NCBI GenBank assembly: GCA_018993155.1
Contig: JAGKSX010000009.1
Coordinates: 1 to 61,761 of the forward strand
Length of the DNA stretch: 61,761 nt
Direction of reading: 5' to 3'
Source of the DNA: Hydrogenophaga sp.
Lineage (GTDB): Bacteria; Pseudomonadota; Gammaproteobacteria; Burkholderiales; Burkholderiaceae_C
In this document: positions 43,535 to 52,546 of the stretch, piece after piece
Numbering within the stretch: position 1 is the stretch's first letter
How the letters are laid out: every line of letters starts with the position of its first letter
The notes under the pieces: generated by a model
The model's input: the letters and a program-made list of their open reading frames with translations, nothing else
Databases searched by the model: none
Told to the model about the DNA's origin: nothing
Position numbers and translations under genes: made by a program

Positions 43535-45924
43535 GCCGATGCGGCAGACGGGTCCAGCGTGGGCTCGATGCGGGTGCCTGGCGGCAACGCGACGGGGGGC
43601 GGGCTGCGCACGGGCGCCGGGCGCGGCGCGGGTGGCGCACCGTGGCCGTAGTAGGCCGCGTAGGCATGGTCGTTGTTGTGCTCGTTGCGCGCGTGTGTCA
43701 GGACCACGCCCATGGGGGTCAGGCCGGCCGAGCGCAGGCGGCGAAGCCCGTCCTTCATGCTGTCCTTCCTGGTACCGCCGGCTTTCACCGTCAGCACGAT
43801 GTTCGGGATCTGGTTGCCCAGCACGATCGCGTCGGCCAGGCCCAGCAGCGGCGGCCCGTCGACCACGATCTGCGTGTAGCCCAGGGCCTGCGCCTGCTCC
43901 AGCAAGGCGCCCAGGCGCGGGCCCATCAGCAGTTCCACCGGGTCGGGCGGCGTGGGGCCGGCCGTGATCACGCCCAGGTTCGCCACCGTGGTGTCCCGGA
44001 TCGAGCCCTCGATCGCGCGGTCGGACTCCAGCAGGGTGGACAGGCCGCGATCGTTGGACAGCTTGAGCATCTTGTGCAGGCCGCCCTTGCGCATGTCGGC
44101 GTCGATGAGCAGCACCCTCTGGCCCAGCTGGGCGAAGTTGATGGCCAGCGCGAGCGCGGTGGTGCTCTTGCCTTCGCCGGTGCCACAGCTCGTCACCATG
44201 AAGCGCTGGGGTGGGCCATCGGCCGAGCCGAACTGCAGCACGGTGCGCAGCGAGCGGTAGGACTCGGCGAAGGTGCTGCGCGGCTCGCGGTGCGCCAGCA
44301 GGGCCACCGGTTCGCGGCGCACCCCGGCGCTGCGGGTGAACGGGATCAGGCCGAGCAGGGGCAGGCGGTACTGGCCCTCGATGTCGTTGACGCTCTTGAC
44401 CGAGTCGTCCATCTGTTCGCGCAGCAGGGCGACCAGCACGCCCAGGAACAGGCCGAGCAACACGCCCAGCCCGATGTTGATCTTTAGGTTGGGCGACGCC
44501 GGGAACAGGGGCGCCGAGGCCTGATCGACGATGCTCACGTTGTTGGTGGTGATGCCCGCGGTCACGCTCACTTCGCGCAGGCGCTGCAGCAGGCTGTCGT
44601 ACACCTGCCGGTTGGTGTCCAGCTCGCGGCTCAGCAGGTTCATGTCCACGCTGCGATCCTGCACGTTGAGCACCTCGCTGCGGCTGGCGGCCACCTTGTT
44701 CTTGAGTTGCTCTTCGGCTTTCACGGCGGCCATGTACTGGCCCTGGATGCTGGACAGGATGTTGTTCACCTCGGTCTTGATGCGACCGTCCAGCTCGGCG
44801 ATCTGGGCCCGTGCCTGCACCATGGCCGGGTAGTCCGGCTTGAACACGCTGCGGTTCTTGGCGTAGTCGGCCTCCAGCCGGGCACGCTGTTCCTTGTAGG
44901 CGCGGATCGCCTCGTTGACCACCGCCTGCGGCGCGCTCTCGGGGTTGAGCCGGACCTGGTTGTACAGCGTCTCGGCCTTGATGCGTTCCTGCTGCGCCTG
45001 GGTCAGCGCGGTCGAGAAGTCCACGAAGGTCTGGGTGGTGGCGCTGCCCTTTTCGCCCAGGTTCAGGATCTGGTTCTTCTTGGCGTACTCGTTGATGACG
45101 CGCTCGCTTTCTTCCAGCTTGGCCTTGCTCTGGCGGATCTGTTGCTCCAGGAACTGGCGCGCGTAGACCGACGATTCGAGCCGGCGCTCGATGTGCATGG
45201 CGATGAAGGCCTTGGCCATGGTGTTGGCGATGGCGGCCGCCAGCTCAGGGTCGGCGTTGCGCACGCTGACCTGCACCAGGCGCGAGTTGCGCACGGGCTC
45301 GACGGTGACGGCCTGCTGGAACTGCGCCACCGTGGCCCCTCGGCTGAGCGACTCGGGGGCGGACGGTGCCGGGGCGATCAAGGCGTGCAACTGGCTCCAC
45401 GCCTGGCGCCCCACGGCGGCGGCCTGGTCCATCAGCCCGCTGCCAACCGCCGAGGCGGCCTCGGTGGCGGCTGGTGCGGGCGCGGTGCTCATGCCACCGG
45501 GCTTGTACAGACCCATTTCATCGATCACGCGCTCGGCCAGGCTGCGGCTCTTGAGCAGCTCGACCTGGGTGCGCAACTGCAGCTGATCGGACAGCGGACC
45601 TTCTTCCACCTCCACCTCGGTGTTGAAGCCGACCACCTTCTGCGCGGCGCGGTCGATCTGCAGCATGGCCGAACTCTGGTACTGCGGCTCGATGCTCAGC
45701 GTGTACACGCTGGCCGCCAGGGTGGCCAAGAGGGCGATGCCCAGGATGGTCCCTTTGCGCCGCACCAGCGCGCGGTAGACGGTGCGCAGGTCGAGGCGGT
45801 CCTCGGTCAGCGCGATGGTTTCGCCCCGGGAACGCGCGCGCTCGGACGGGCCCGCCTCCCGGTACAGGCTGGGCGCGTCCCTGGGGTCGGGCACGTAAGG
45901 CAGGTGGTGCTGGTCGGTGGTCAT
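43531..45924 (-). CDS. Polysaccharide co-polymerase / tyrosine autokinase (Wzc/EpsB type)
   Basis: A 797-residue inner-membrane protein combining chain-length control and BY-kinase activity. An N-terminal Wzz domain starts with TM1 (about 60-80) and includes long coiled-coil helices (about 230-430); TM2 is at about 465-490. The cytoplasmic kinase has Walker A SCGTGEGKSTTAL (about 580), Walker A' LLIDADMRKGG and Walker B IVVDGPP. Tyrosines for autophosphorylation are few and clustered (HAYAAYYGHG), ahead of a Pro-rich tail. It works with the Wza-like exporter encoded 13 bases upstream. Confidence 0.93.
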   Translation of the reverse strand: MTTDQHHLPYVPDPRDAPSLYREAGPSERARSRGETIALTEDRLDLRTVYRALVRRKGTILGIALLATLAASVYTLSIEPQYQSSAMLQIDRAAQKVVGFNTEVEVEEGPLSDQLQLRTQVELLKSRSLAERVIDEMGLYKPGGMSTAPAPAATEAASAVGSGLMDQAAAVGRQAWSQLHALIAPAPSAPESLSRGATVAQFQQAVTVEPVRNSRLVQVSVRNADPELAAAIANTMAKAFIAMHIERRLESSVYARQFLEQQIRQSKAKLEESERVINEYAKKNQILNLGEKGSATTQTFVDFSTALTQAQQERIKAETLYNQVRLNPESAPQAVVNEAIRAYKEQRARLEADYAKNRSVFKPDYPAMVQARAQIAELDGRIKTEVNNILSSIQGQYMAAVKAEEQLKNKVAASRSEVLNVQDRSVDMNLLSRELDTNRQVYDSLLQRLREVSVTAGITTNNVSIVDQASAPLFPASPNLKINIGLGVLLGLFLGVLVALLREQMDDSVKSVNDIEGQYRLPLLGLIPFTRSAGVRREPVALLAHREPRSTFAESYRSLRTVLQFGSADGPPQRFMVTSCGTGEGKSTTALALAINFAQLGQRVLLIDADMRKGGLHKMLKLSNDRGLSTLLESDRAIEGSIRDTTVANLGVITAGPTPPDPVELLMGPRLGALLEQAQALGYTQIVVDGPPLLGLADAIVLGNQIPNIVLTVKAGGTRKDSMKDGLRRLRSAGLTPMGVVLTHARNEHNNDHAYAAYYGHGAPPAPRPAPVRSPPPVALPPGTRIEPTLDPSAASA

Positions 45925-45937
45925 GGCGGTTCTCCCG

Positions 45938-46675
45938 TCACTTGAATGGATTGAGCGTGCTGAGGATGTCGCTGAAGAGCGAGTCCCTCAGCGCGGTGCG
46001 CCGGGCGTTGCGCTGGACCACGATCACGTCGTCCGACCGGATGTTCGGGTCCTTCTCCTGGCCGGCGCGCACCTTGTCGAGGTCGTAGGTGAACTGCTCG
46101 CGCGCACCGCCCGTTCCCTGGCGGTAGACGACGATCTGGTTGATGTCGGCATAGGGCGCGAAACCGCCCGACAAGGCCAGGGCGCGCAGCAGCGTGAGCT
46201 GACCCGTCACCGGGTAGATGCCGGGGCGGATCACCGCGCCTTCGATGGCGACGCGCTGCGTGGTGAACTCCTTGATGAAGAGCGAGACCTGCGGGTCCTG
46301 CAGGTACTTTTCCTTGTACTTGTCGGCGATGCGGTCGGCCGCTTCTTTCGCGGTGAGGCCCGCTACCGGCACCTGGCCAATGAGCGGCAGCGAGATCTCG
46401 CCCGAGGCGTTCACGCGCACGTCGCGTTTCATGTCGGGGACGCCGAACACGTCGAACTCCATCAGGTCGTTGGCGGTGATCTTGTAGTCGGCGCTCGCGG
46501 TGGTCGGCGCAGCCAGCGGCGCGCCCATGGCCTCGGCACTGGAGGCGCTGCGCACCGCCACGGGTTGGGCCAGGGTGCTGGTCGGCGCTTCGGGGGTTTG
46601 CGCGTGCAGGGGCAGGGCGGTGGCGAGAGCCAGCAGGCCCATCAGGCCGATGCATTGGGTGGGGATGGTTTTCAT
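45938..46675 (-). CDS. Polysaccharide export outer-membrane protein (Wza/EpsA type)
   Basis: A 245-residue exported protein of the Poly_export/SLBB family that forms the outer-membrane channel. A signal peptide (about 1-25) has no lipobox, so it is the non-lipidated type. The Poly_export domain (YKITANDLMEFDVFGVPDM...VNASGEISLPLIGQVPVAGLT) is followed by an SLBB domain (RVAIEGAVIRPGIYPVTGQLTLLRAL). It is shorter than E. coli Wza (379 residues) and lacks its C-terminal helix, as is common in betaproteobacterial EPS systems. The ATG at 46675 overlaps the preceding glycosyltransferase stop (ATGA). Confidence 0.93.
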   Translation of the reverse strand: MKTIPTQCIGLMGLLALATALPLHAQTPEAPTSTLAQPVAVRSASSAEAMGAPLAAPTTASADYKITANDLMEFDVFGVPDMKRDVRVNASGEISLPLIGQVPVAGLTAKEAADRIADKYKEKYLQDPQVSLFIKEFTTQRVAIEGAVIRPGIYPVTGQLTLLRALALSGGFAPYADINQIVVYRQGTGGAREQFTYDLDKVRAGQEKDPNIRSDDVIVVQRNARRTALRDSLFSDILSTLNPFK

Positions 46676-47955
46676 CGTGTCACTCCTTGCTGTTGTGGCG
46701 CCGGTGAATCGCGCAGCACGTTCGCGCCCGGCACCAGGGCATGCAGCTGCGTTTCGAAGCGGTGCAGGATCGCGTCCTGGCTCAATTCGGCTTCGGCGTA
46801 ACGACGGCCCTGGGCGCCCAGCGCGGCGCGGCGCGCCGGGTCGGCGGCCAGCGCGCGCAGGGCCTCGGCCATGGCGGTGGGGTTCTCGGGCGGCACGACC
46901 ACGCCGCAAGCTGCGTCGTGTTCGACCACGCGGCACAGCTCGGTGTCCGCCCGCGCGGTGGCCAGCACGGCGCGCCCGCTGGCCAGCATGCCGGTGAGCT
47001 TGGAGGGCATCACCAGGTCGGCCGCGTCGGCGCGCTGCGGCAGCAAATGCACGTCGGCGAGGCCAAGCCAGTCGCTCAGCCGCTCCAGCGGTTGCAAGTC
47101 CAGAAAGCGCACGTTGGGCAGGCCTGCGCAGCGGGCCTGCAGATCGGCCTTGCCGGAGCCGTTGCCGCCGATCACGAGCTGGATGCGGGTGTCGTCCTGC
47201 ACCAGGCGGGCCACGTCGGCGAGGATCTCAAGGCCTTGCTTGTTGCCCATGTTGCCGGCGTACAGCGCCACCACGGCATCGGGCGCGAGCCCGAGTTCGG
47301 TGCGGTAGGGGCTGGGGGCGACCAGCGGCGCGATGCCACCGATGTCGACCCAGTTGGGGAAGTGGACGACGCGCCGGGCCTCCACGCCCTTGCCGCGCGC
47401 GCGCTCGACCATGCGGCCCGAGATGGTGGAGACGCGATCGAAGCGGCGCATCAGCCAGCGCTCGGCGCGCTCCACCCAGCGGCGCAGCATGGCGCCCTGG
47501 ATGAGGCCGAGGTCGAACGCGGCGTCCACCTCGTAGTCCTGGATGTGCAGCCAGCTCCGGGCGCCGCGCAGCGCGGCGAAGGCGACAGCGGCGGGCGCGC
47601 ACATCAGCGGTGGCTCCACCACCCACACCACGTCGGGTTTCCAGCGCCATTGCGCGATCAGCACCGGCAGGCTGCTGATCGCAAAGCTGCCCAGGTGCAG
47701 CAGGCGTTTGAGGCCGCCCGGCTGTCGGGGCACCCACAGGGGCGTGCGCATCACCCGAACGCCCTGCCACGACTCGGTGCGGTAGCGGCGGGCGCTGTGG
47801 CCCTCGCCCACCTGCCAGGCGGGGTAGTAGGGCGGCGCGGTGATCACGCGCACCTCGTGCCCCGCAGCGGCCAGCCACCGCGCCATCTCGCCGGTGTACT
47901 TGCCGATGCCGGTGAGCTCGGGCGCGAAGTTGATGCCGTAGACCAGGATCTTCAT
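46672..47955 (-). CDS. WcaI-like GT4 glycosyltransferase
   Basis: A 427-residue GT-B glycosyltransferase. The N-terminus MKILVYGINFAPELTGIGKYT and the segment AGHEVRVITAPPYYPAWQVG are diagnostic of the WcaI/WbuB group, which includes the colanic-acid fucosyltransferase; this agrees with GDP-fucose genes in the operon. The donor-binding half has LYAGNMGNKQGLE and the GT4 ADLVMPSKLTGMLASGRAVLAT block. It would act at the cytoplasmic face on the lipid-linked repeat unit. Start and stop are both ATGA-coupled to neighbours. Confidence 0.9.
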   Translation of the reverse strand: MKILVYGINFAPELTGIGKYTGEMARWLAAAGHEVRVITAPPYYPAWQVGEGHSARRYRTESWQGVRVMRTPLWVPRQPGGLKRLLHLGSFAISSLPVLIAQWRWKPDVVWVVEPPLMCAPAAVAFAALRGARSWLHIQDYEVDAAFDLGLIQGAMLRRWVERAERWLMRRFDRVSTISGRMVERARGKGVEARRVVHFPNWVDIGGIAPLVAPSPYRTELGLAPDAVVALYAGNMGNKQGLEILADVARLVQDDTRIQLVIGGNGSGKADLQARCAGLPNVRFLDLQPLERLSDWLGLADVHLLPQRADAADLVMPSKLTGMLASGRAVLATARADTELCRVVEHDAACGVVVPPENPTAMAEALRALAADPARRAALGAQGRRYAEAELSQDAILHRFETQLHALVPGANVLRDSPAPQQQGVTR

Positions 47956-48851
47956 GGCTTGCCCCTGGCCGGGATCCTGGCGTTGGCCCTGGCGGCCGGC
48001 GCGGCCTCGCTCGAGAACGCGCGCACGCCCATGAACGTCGTCTGGTAGTCGTTGACGTTCTTGCGGCTTTGCGATGACACGATCAGGTAGAAGTTCTGCC
48101 GGCGCGCGATCTCGGGCACATAGGGCGCGCCGGCTTCGAGCACCTGCTGGCCGTTGACCCACCAGCGCACAGTGAGCGTGGCGGGGTCGTACGACACGCC
48201 GAACACGTTCGGGCGCGTGCGGTCCAGCGGCGCTTTCGAGGTCGGATTGGGGTTCTGGATCTTCTTGTAGTTGGGCCAGATGCCGGTCCACGAGATGGCG
48301 GTGTGGTGGCCGCCCGGGCCGAAGCCGCCTTCGTCGATGTCGAGCTCGAACCAGCGCTCGAAGCTCTTGGGATCGCCTTCGTACACGTCTTCCATGCGCA
48401 GGTTGTGCTCGATCGGCATGAGCCAGATGGCAGGGAAGTTGTCCGGGTGGGTGTTGGAGAGCACGGTCTGGGCTTCGATGTAGAACGGCCGGTTGCCGGC
48501 GAGCAGGGGGAAGCCGCCTGGCGTCGAATCGGTCTTCACGGTGGTGAGCAGGCCGCCGCGCTTGATCACCACACCGTCTTGTGCCGTGTCGTACATGCTG
48601 GGGCTCTTCGCGCCGATGGCGTAGAAGCCGGCGTAGTACTTCTTCCCATTGGCGCGGCCGGTGAAGTCGACGTCCTCGACGCGCGGGCAGTCGCGAAAGA
48701 GCGGCTGCGTGGCGCCCACCTGCTGGGCGCCGGGCGGCACCGACGCGTCCTGGCAGATCAGCGCGTCTTCGCCCTGCGCCCATGCGTGTGCCGACACGAA
48801 CAGGCTGGCCAGCAGCCAGGCGCGCGACGGGGTGAAGGGGGGGGGGCGCAT
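47952..48851 (-). CDS. Exported GH16-like glycan hydrolase/transglycosylase
   Basis: A 299-residue secreted protein with a signal peptide (about 1-27) and a concanavalin-A-like fold. The GH16 active-site pattern E-x-D-x-x-E is present as ELDIDE (E169, D171, E174), preceded by FPAIWLMP. The fold segments KYYAGFYAIGAKSP and RWWVNGQQVLEA fit. It probably trims or remodels the exported polysaccharide in the periplasm or outside. The ATG at 48851 gives the signal peptide, and the stop overlaps the next gene (ATGA). It could also be a binding protein, but the intact triad suggests activity. Confidence 0.8.
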   Translation of the reverse strand: MRPPPFTPSRAWLLASLFVSAHAWAQGEDALICQDASVPPGAQQVGATQPLFRDCPRVEDVDFTGRANGKKYYAGFYAIGAKSPSMYDTAQDGVVIKRGGLLTTVKTDSTPGGFPLLAGNRPFYIEAQTVLSNTHPDNFPAIWLMPIEHNLRMEDVYEGDPKSFERWFELDIDEGGFGPGGHHTAISWTGIWPNYKKIQNPNPTSKAPLDRTRPNVFGVSYDPATLTVRWWVNGQQVLEAGAPYVPEIARRQNFYLIVSSQSRKNVNDYQTTFMGVRAFSSEAAPAARANARIPARGKP

Positions 48852-48882
48852 GGGGTTCCTTTCGTTCTTCGGATGGCGCGCG

Positions 48883-49866
48883 TCAGGGCCGGGTGGCCAG
48901 AGCGCGCGGCGTGACATCCGGGTGGGGTGCTTCGGGCGAGGGGGGCGGCGGCTGCGCCACCAGGCGGTGGCCGGTGAGCCGGCTCAGCTCCGCGCAGATG
49001 AGGGCCTTGTCTTGCAGGTGGGCCACGGCGCGCTCGAGCTCCATCACCTTGGCGCCCACCAGGAAGCGGTACCAGTAGCCTTGCAAAAAGTGGTAGACCA
49101 GGCCGCTGCGGCCATCCAGAAAACCCAGCTGCACGATGTAGCGGTACAGGAAATACAGCGTGGCGCTGACGGTGAAGGGAGTGCGGTTGTAGAGGCGCTC
49201 CTTCACCCAGCGTTTGAGGGCGGCCTGGGACGAGGCGCTGTGCGCGTTGAGCGCCTCGTCCCGCGCGAACAGGCCGAGCCGCTGGTTCAGCACCTCGATG
49301 GCTTCGCGCGTGGCGTACTTGTTGTGCTTGTCGGTGAAGTAGCCCAGGTCGTGCAGGTTGTGGTCGGCAAAGCCGCCCTCGAAGGTGACCGTGCGCCCGC
49401 CCTGGACCACCACGTGCTCGTCCATCCAGCGGTCTTCCACGCGGCCTTGTCCGCGCCGCCACAGGCGCAGCATGACGAGGGGGTAACGCCCGCCGTGGCG
49501 CACCCAGCGGTCCATGAAGATGTGCTTGCGCTTGAAGTGGATGCCCACCACATCGGCCGGCAGCCCGGGCAGCTCGGTAGCGATGCGCCGGGCCAGGTCG
49601 TGCTCGATGATCTCGTCGGCGTCCAGGCGCAGCACCCATTCGCCGCGGATGTCGAGCGTGTCGAGCGCCCACTGGAACTGCCGGGCCTGGTTGATGAAGG
49701 CGTGGGTGTGGACTTCGGCGCCGAGTTCGCGCGCGATGTCGCGCGTGTCGTCGGTGGAGTCCGAGTCGACCACGCAGATCTGATCGACGAACGGCTGGAT
49801 GGAGCGGATCGCGCGCTCGATGTGGATCGCTTCGTTGTAGGTCAGGATGATGGCGGTGATGCGCAT
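48883..49866 (-). CDS. GT2-family glycosyltransferase (WaaE/KdtX-like)
   Basis: A 327-residue GT-A enzyme of family 2. ITAIILTYNEAIHIERAI at the start and VVDSDSTDDT (about 33-42) bind the nucleotide sugar; LRLDADEII (about 79-87) carries the DxD metal motif. The central HFKRKHIFMDRWVRHGG and YPLVMLRLWRRG resemble LPS-core and EPS beta-glucosyltransferases of the WaaE group. The C-terminal ~60 residues are helical with a Pro-rich end. It is 13 bases downstream of the nitroreductase-like gene. Confidence 0.92.
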   Translation of the reverse strand: MRITAIILTYNEAIHIERAIRSIQPFVDQICVVDSDSTDDTRDIARELGAEVHTHAFINQARQFQWALDTLDIRGEWVLRLDADEIIEHDLARRIATELPGLPADVVGIHFKRKHIFMDRWVRHGGRYPLVMLRLWRRGQGRVEDRWMDEHVVVQGGRTVTFEGGFADHNLHDLGYFTDKHNKYATREAIEVLNQRLGLFARDEALNAHSASSQAALKRWVKERLYNRTPFTVSATLYFLYRYIVQLGFLDGRSGLVYHFLQGYWYRFLVGAKVMELERAVAHLQDKALICAELSRLTGHRLVAQPPPPSPEAPHPDVTPRALATRP

Positions 49867-49879
49867 GGCGCTCTGCTCC

Positions 49880-50836
49880 TCATGCGTGCAGCGTGGCGAT
49901 CTCGGCGGCCGGTCTTCTCGGTGAGAAGGCCACGCGGGTCTGGGGTGCGATGGGCTCGCCGAAGGCGATCATCATGATCAGCCGCTCGCCGGCGGGGATG
50001 CCCCCGACACGCCGGATCGCGGACTCGGTCTTGTGGTCGATGGCAAGGTTGAGCGGGCAGGCGCCCCAGCCCATCGAGCGGCAGGCGAACATCAGGCACA
50101 TGGCGAACAGCGCGCCATCGACGTAGGCCTGGTTGCGCTGGCCGGGGCCGCCCCAGGCGCAGATGTCGGAACTCACCACAAACAGGTTGCCCACCGTGGG
50201 CGCAAAGCCCCGCGATCCGCCCTGCAGGGCCAGCAGCTCCTGGATGCGCGCGCGGTCCTGATAGACGTGCACGCGCGAGGCTTGGCGGTTGCACTGCGAG
50301 GGCGCCTGCTGGGCCTGGGCGATGGCCTCGACGATGCGATCGCCGGGCAGCGGCGTGGGCCGCATGGCGCGGATGCTCGAACGGCTGGCCAGCAGGTGCG
50401 GCAGGTCTTCGGGCATCTGTTCCTGGAACGAGACCTCGCGCGTGCCGCCTTTCCAGGGCCGCGGGACCCTGGACTCCCAGGCCTTGAGGAAGGCCGCGAT
50501 CTCGTCGAGCAGGGGGTCGCTCAGGCCGGCCTTGGCGTGGAAGCTGGCATAGGCCTCCAGCGCACCCAGGGACATGTGGGCCGGCACCGTCGAGTAGCCG
50601 ATGTCGTAGCGCGACAGCGCGTTCATGACGAAGCGGATCTTGTCCTTGCCGAACAGCGGTTTGGGGTCGGGCAGCGACAGGCCCTTCTCGATCGTGTGGG
50701 CCTCGATGAGGATCTTGTAGAACGCGCGCTTGGAGGGGTCCACGAACGGGGAGTACGAGTTGAAGCGCAGGAACAGCACGGCGTCGCGCATCGCCTCGCT
50801 GAAGATCCCGGCCACCTTGGCGAGCTTGCTAAACAT
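49880..50836 (-). CDS. Nitroreductase-family flavoprotein in EPS operon
   Basis: A 318-residue protein with an N-terminal ~140-residue helical region (YKILIEAHTIEKGLSLPDPKPLFG) and a C-terminal nitroreductase fold (about 148-300: LASRSSIRAMRPTPLP, AQQAPSQCNRQASRVHVY, DGALFAMCLMFACRSMGWGACPLN). Such proteins would bind FMN, but what they reduce during polysaccharide synthesis is unknown. Relatives occur beside polysaccharide pyruvyltransferases in other operons. It overlaps the acetyltransferase gene by 8 bases. It is more likely a biosynthetic accessory than a detoxification enzyme (inference from place). Confidence 0.82.
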   Translation of the reverse strand: MFSKLAKVAGIFSEAMRDAVLFLRFNSYSPFVDPSKRAFYKILIEAHTIEKGLSLPDPKPLFGKDKIRFVMNALSRYDIGYSTVPAHMSLGALEAYASFHAKAGLSDPLLDEIAAFLKAWESRVPRPWKGGTREVSFQEQMPEDLPHLLASRSSIRAMRPTPLPGDRIVEAIAQAQQAPSQCNRQASRVHVYQDRARIQELLALQGGSRGFAPTVGNLFVVSSDICAWGGPGQRNQAYVDGALFAMCLMFACRSMGWGACPLNLAIDHKTESAIRRVGGIPAGERLIMMIAFGEPIAPQTRVAFSPRRPAAEIATLHA

Positions 50837-51401
50837 GGTGACGCTCCTTCACCACGCGGTCCCTGATCTTGCGGCAGGGGTGGCCGGCGCAGACCGACCA
50901 GGCGGGCATCTCCTTGATGACCACCGAGCGCGCACCGATGACGGCGCCTTCCCGGATCACCACGTTCGGGTGCACGAAACTCTCGGCCGCGATCCACACG
51001 TGGTCCTCGATCGTGATGGGGCCGGTGATCAGCGGGCGGGACAGGGAGCGGATGTCGTGCGAGCCCGCGCACAGGAAGCTGCGCTGGCTGACCGCGACCT
51101 TGGAGCCGAGGGTGATGCGGTCCATGCTGTAGCAGTCCACGCCATCGCCGAGGGCCGTGTAATCGCCCATGCTCAGGTTCCACGGCGCCCAGATGCGGCA
51201 CGAGGGCGCGATGCGGCAACCGGTGCCCACCCGGGCCCCGAACGAGCGCAGCAGGAAGCGCCGCCAGCCATGCAGGGCCCAGCGGGGCGTGGGGCGGAAC
51301 GCCAGCAGCCACACCAGCTCCCAGGCCCAGCGCCGCAGCTTGTCCGTGGAGGTGAACCGGTTGCGGTACCTCAGCGCACCGAAGTCGCTCATGGGGTTCA
51401 T
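50829..51401 (-). CDS. Left-handed beta-helix (WcaF-like) acetyltransferase
   Basis: A 190-residue hexapeptide-repeat acetyltransferase (WcaF/NodL/CysE fold), expected to O-acetylate a sugar of the repeat unit with acetyl-CoA. Hexad repeats run from about 70 to 170 (ITLGSKVAVSQRSFLCAGSHDI, ITIEDHVWIAAESFVHPNVVIREGAVIGARSVV), with the catalytic-type histidine in AGSHD. The N-terminal WELVWLLAFRPTPRWALHGWRRFLL is typical of WcaF-like proteins. The ATG at 51401 overlaps the pyruvyltransferase stop; an ATG 9 bases later is possible. Confidence 0.9.
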   Translation of the reverse strand: MNPMSDFGALRYRNRFTSTDKLRRWAWELVWLLAFRPTPRWALHGWRRFLLRSFGARVGTGCRIAPSCRIWAPWNLSMGDYTALGDGVDCYSMDRITLGSKVAVSQRSFLCAGSHDIRSLSRPLITGPITIEDHVWIAAESFVHPNVVIREGAVIGARSVVIKEMPAWSVCAGHPCRKIRDRVVKERHHV

Positions 51402-52546
51402 GGGGTCACCGCCTTCAGTTGCCCGCTCAGGAACTCGTTGCCGGCCCGGCGCAGGTCCGCGAGCCGCTGGTCCACGGCGGCCCAGTCGATCGGCGTGGCC
51501 ATCAGGGCTTCGGTCCGCTGCGCCGAGAACGACGCCGCAAAACGGCTTTCCAGCCCCACGGCCCGCAGCAGGTGGATCGCGCGGGCATTGGCCACGGCCT
51601 TGTCGCCGGTCAGCCCGGCCACGATGAAGGGCTTCTTGAACAGCAGCGAGAACACGGTGCCGTGGAAGGAGTTGGTCACGACGAAGCGCGCGTTCTTGAT
51701 GAGCGCCACCCACTCGGCCGGATCGGGGTAGACCGTCTGGCCGATCTCGACCCAGCGCCGGTGCGGGTTGTGCGGCGAGAGGATGGGGCAGCCCAGCTGG
51801 CGGGCCACGAGCTCGGCGGTCTGGCGGATGTTGTCGGGCGAGCGCAGTCCGTAGCAGAAGAGGTAGGGGTCCTGTGGCTCGGGCGGCGTCCGCTCGGTCA
51901 GTTCGGCGTAGTTGCCCAGCAGCAAGGTCGGGTCGGGCACGTTGGCGGGTCGGTGCCCCGTGGCCCGCTCGACCAGTGCGACACCAGATGCTTCTCGCAC
52001 CGAAATGGCATCGAAGTGGTGCAGCAGGGGCGGCAGTTGCGCGGCTTCGGCCGCCGACACCTGGTCCCTGCCGAAGCTGGCGGCGTAAGAGATCTTTCTG
52101 GCGGGGAACGACTGGGCGAAGGCCAGGAAGTAGTTGGGATCGAAACCGAAATGCTGGGACGGGCTCCAGATCTGGTCGCTGCCGGCGACGATCAGGTCGC
52201 AGGCCTGTGCCGCCGCCAGAGAGGCCTCGTTTTCGGACGGGGTGGCCTTGGGGTGCACGCCCAGAAACTGTTCCCGGAAGCGGACGAACTTGTCCTTCTG
52301 GTCCCGGTGGCCGAAGTGCTGGTGCAGGAACGAGGACACCGCCAGGTACACCACCTTCAGGTTGGCCTTGATCCTGGCGGGCGAGGTGGGCAGAGTGAGC
52401 CGGCCACCCTGCTCGATGTGGGCGGGCCGGTAGTCGATGAAACTGGCGTGGTGACCTTGCTCCGTCAGCCAGCGGCGCAAGGCATAGGCCTGCAGCGCGG
52501 CACCGTAGTTGTCGCTGAAGTGGAAAGTGAGGATGCCGATGTTCAT
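51398..52546 (-). CDS. Polysaccharide pyruvyltransferase family protein
   Basis: A 382-residue enzyme of the polysaccharide pyruvyl transferase family (PF04230), which adds ketal-linked pyruvate to EPS sugars from phosphoenolpyruvate. Typical blocks: MNIGILTFHFSDNYGAALQAYAL (start), CDLIVAGSDQIWSPS (about 125-139), VREASGV and NARFVVTNSFHGTVFSLLF (about 290-308). The start and stop both overlap neighbours by ATGA. Together with the acetyltransferase it would add acidic and acetyl decorations to the polymer. Confidence 0.92.
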   Translation of the reverse strand: MNIGILTFHFSDNYGAALQAYALRRWLTEQGHHASFIDYRPAHIEQGGRLTLPTSPARIKANLKVVYLAVSSFLHQHFGHRDQKDKFVRFREQFLGVHPKATPSENEASLAAAQACDLIVAGSDQIWSPSQHFGFDPNYFLAFAQSFPARKISYAASFGRDQVSAAEAAQLPPLLHHFDAISVREASGVALVERATGHRPANVPDPTLLLGNYAELTERTPPEPQDPYLFCYGLRSPDNIRQTAELVARQLGCPILSPHNPHRRWVEIGQTVYPDPAEWVALIKNARFVVTNSFHGTVFSLLFKKPFIVAGLTGDKAVANARAIHLLRAVGLESRFAASFSAQRTEALMATPIDWAAVDQRLADLRRAGNEFLSGQLKAVTP

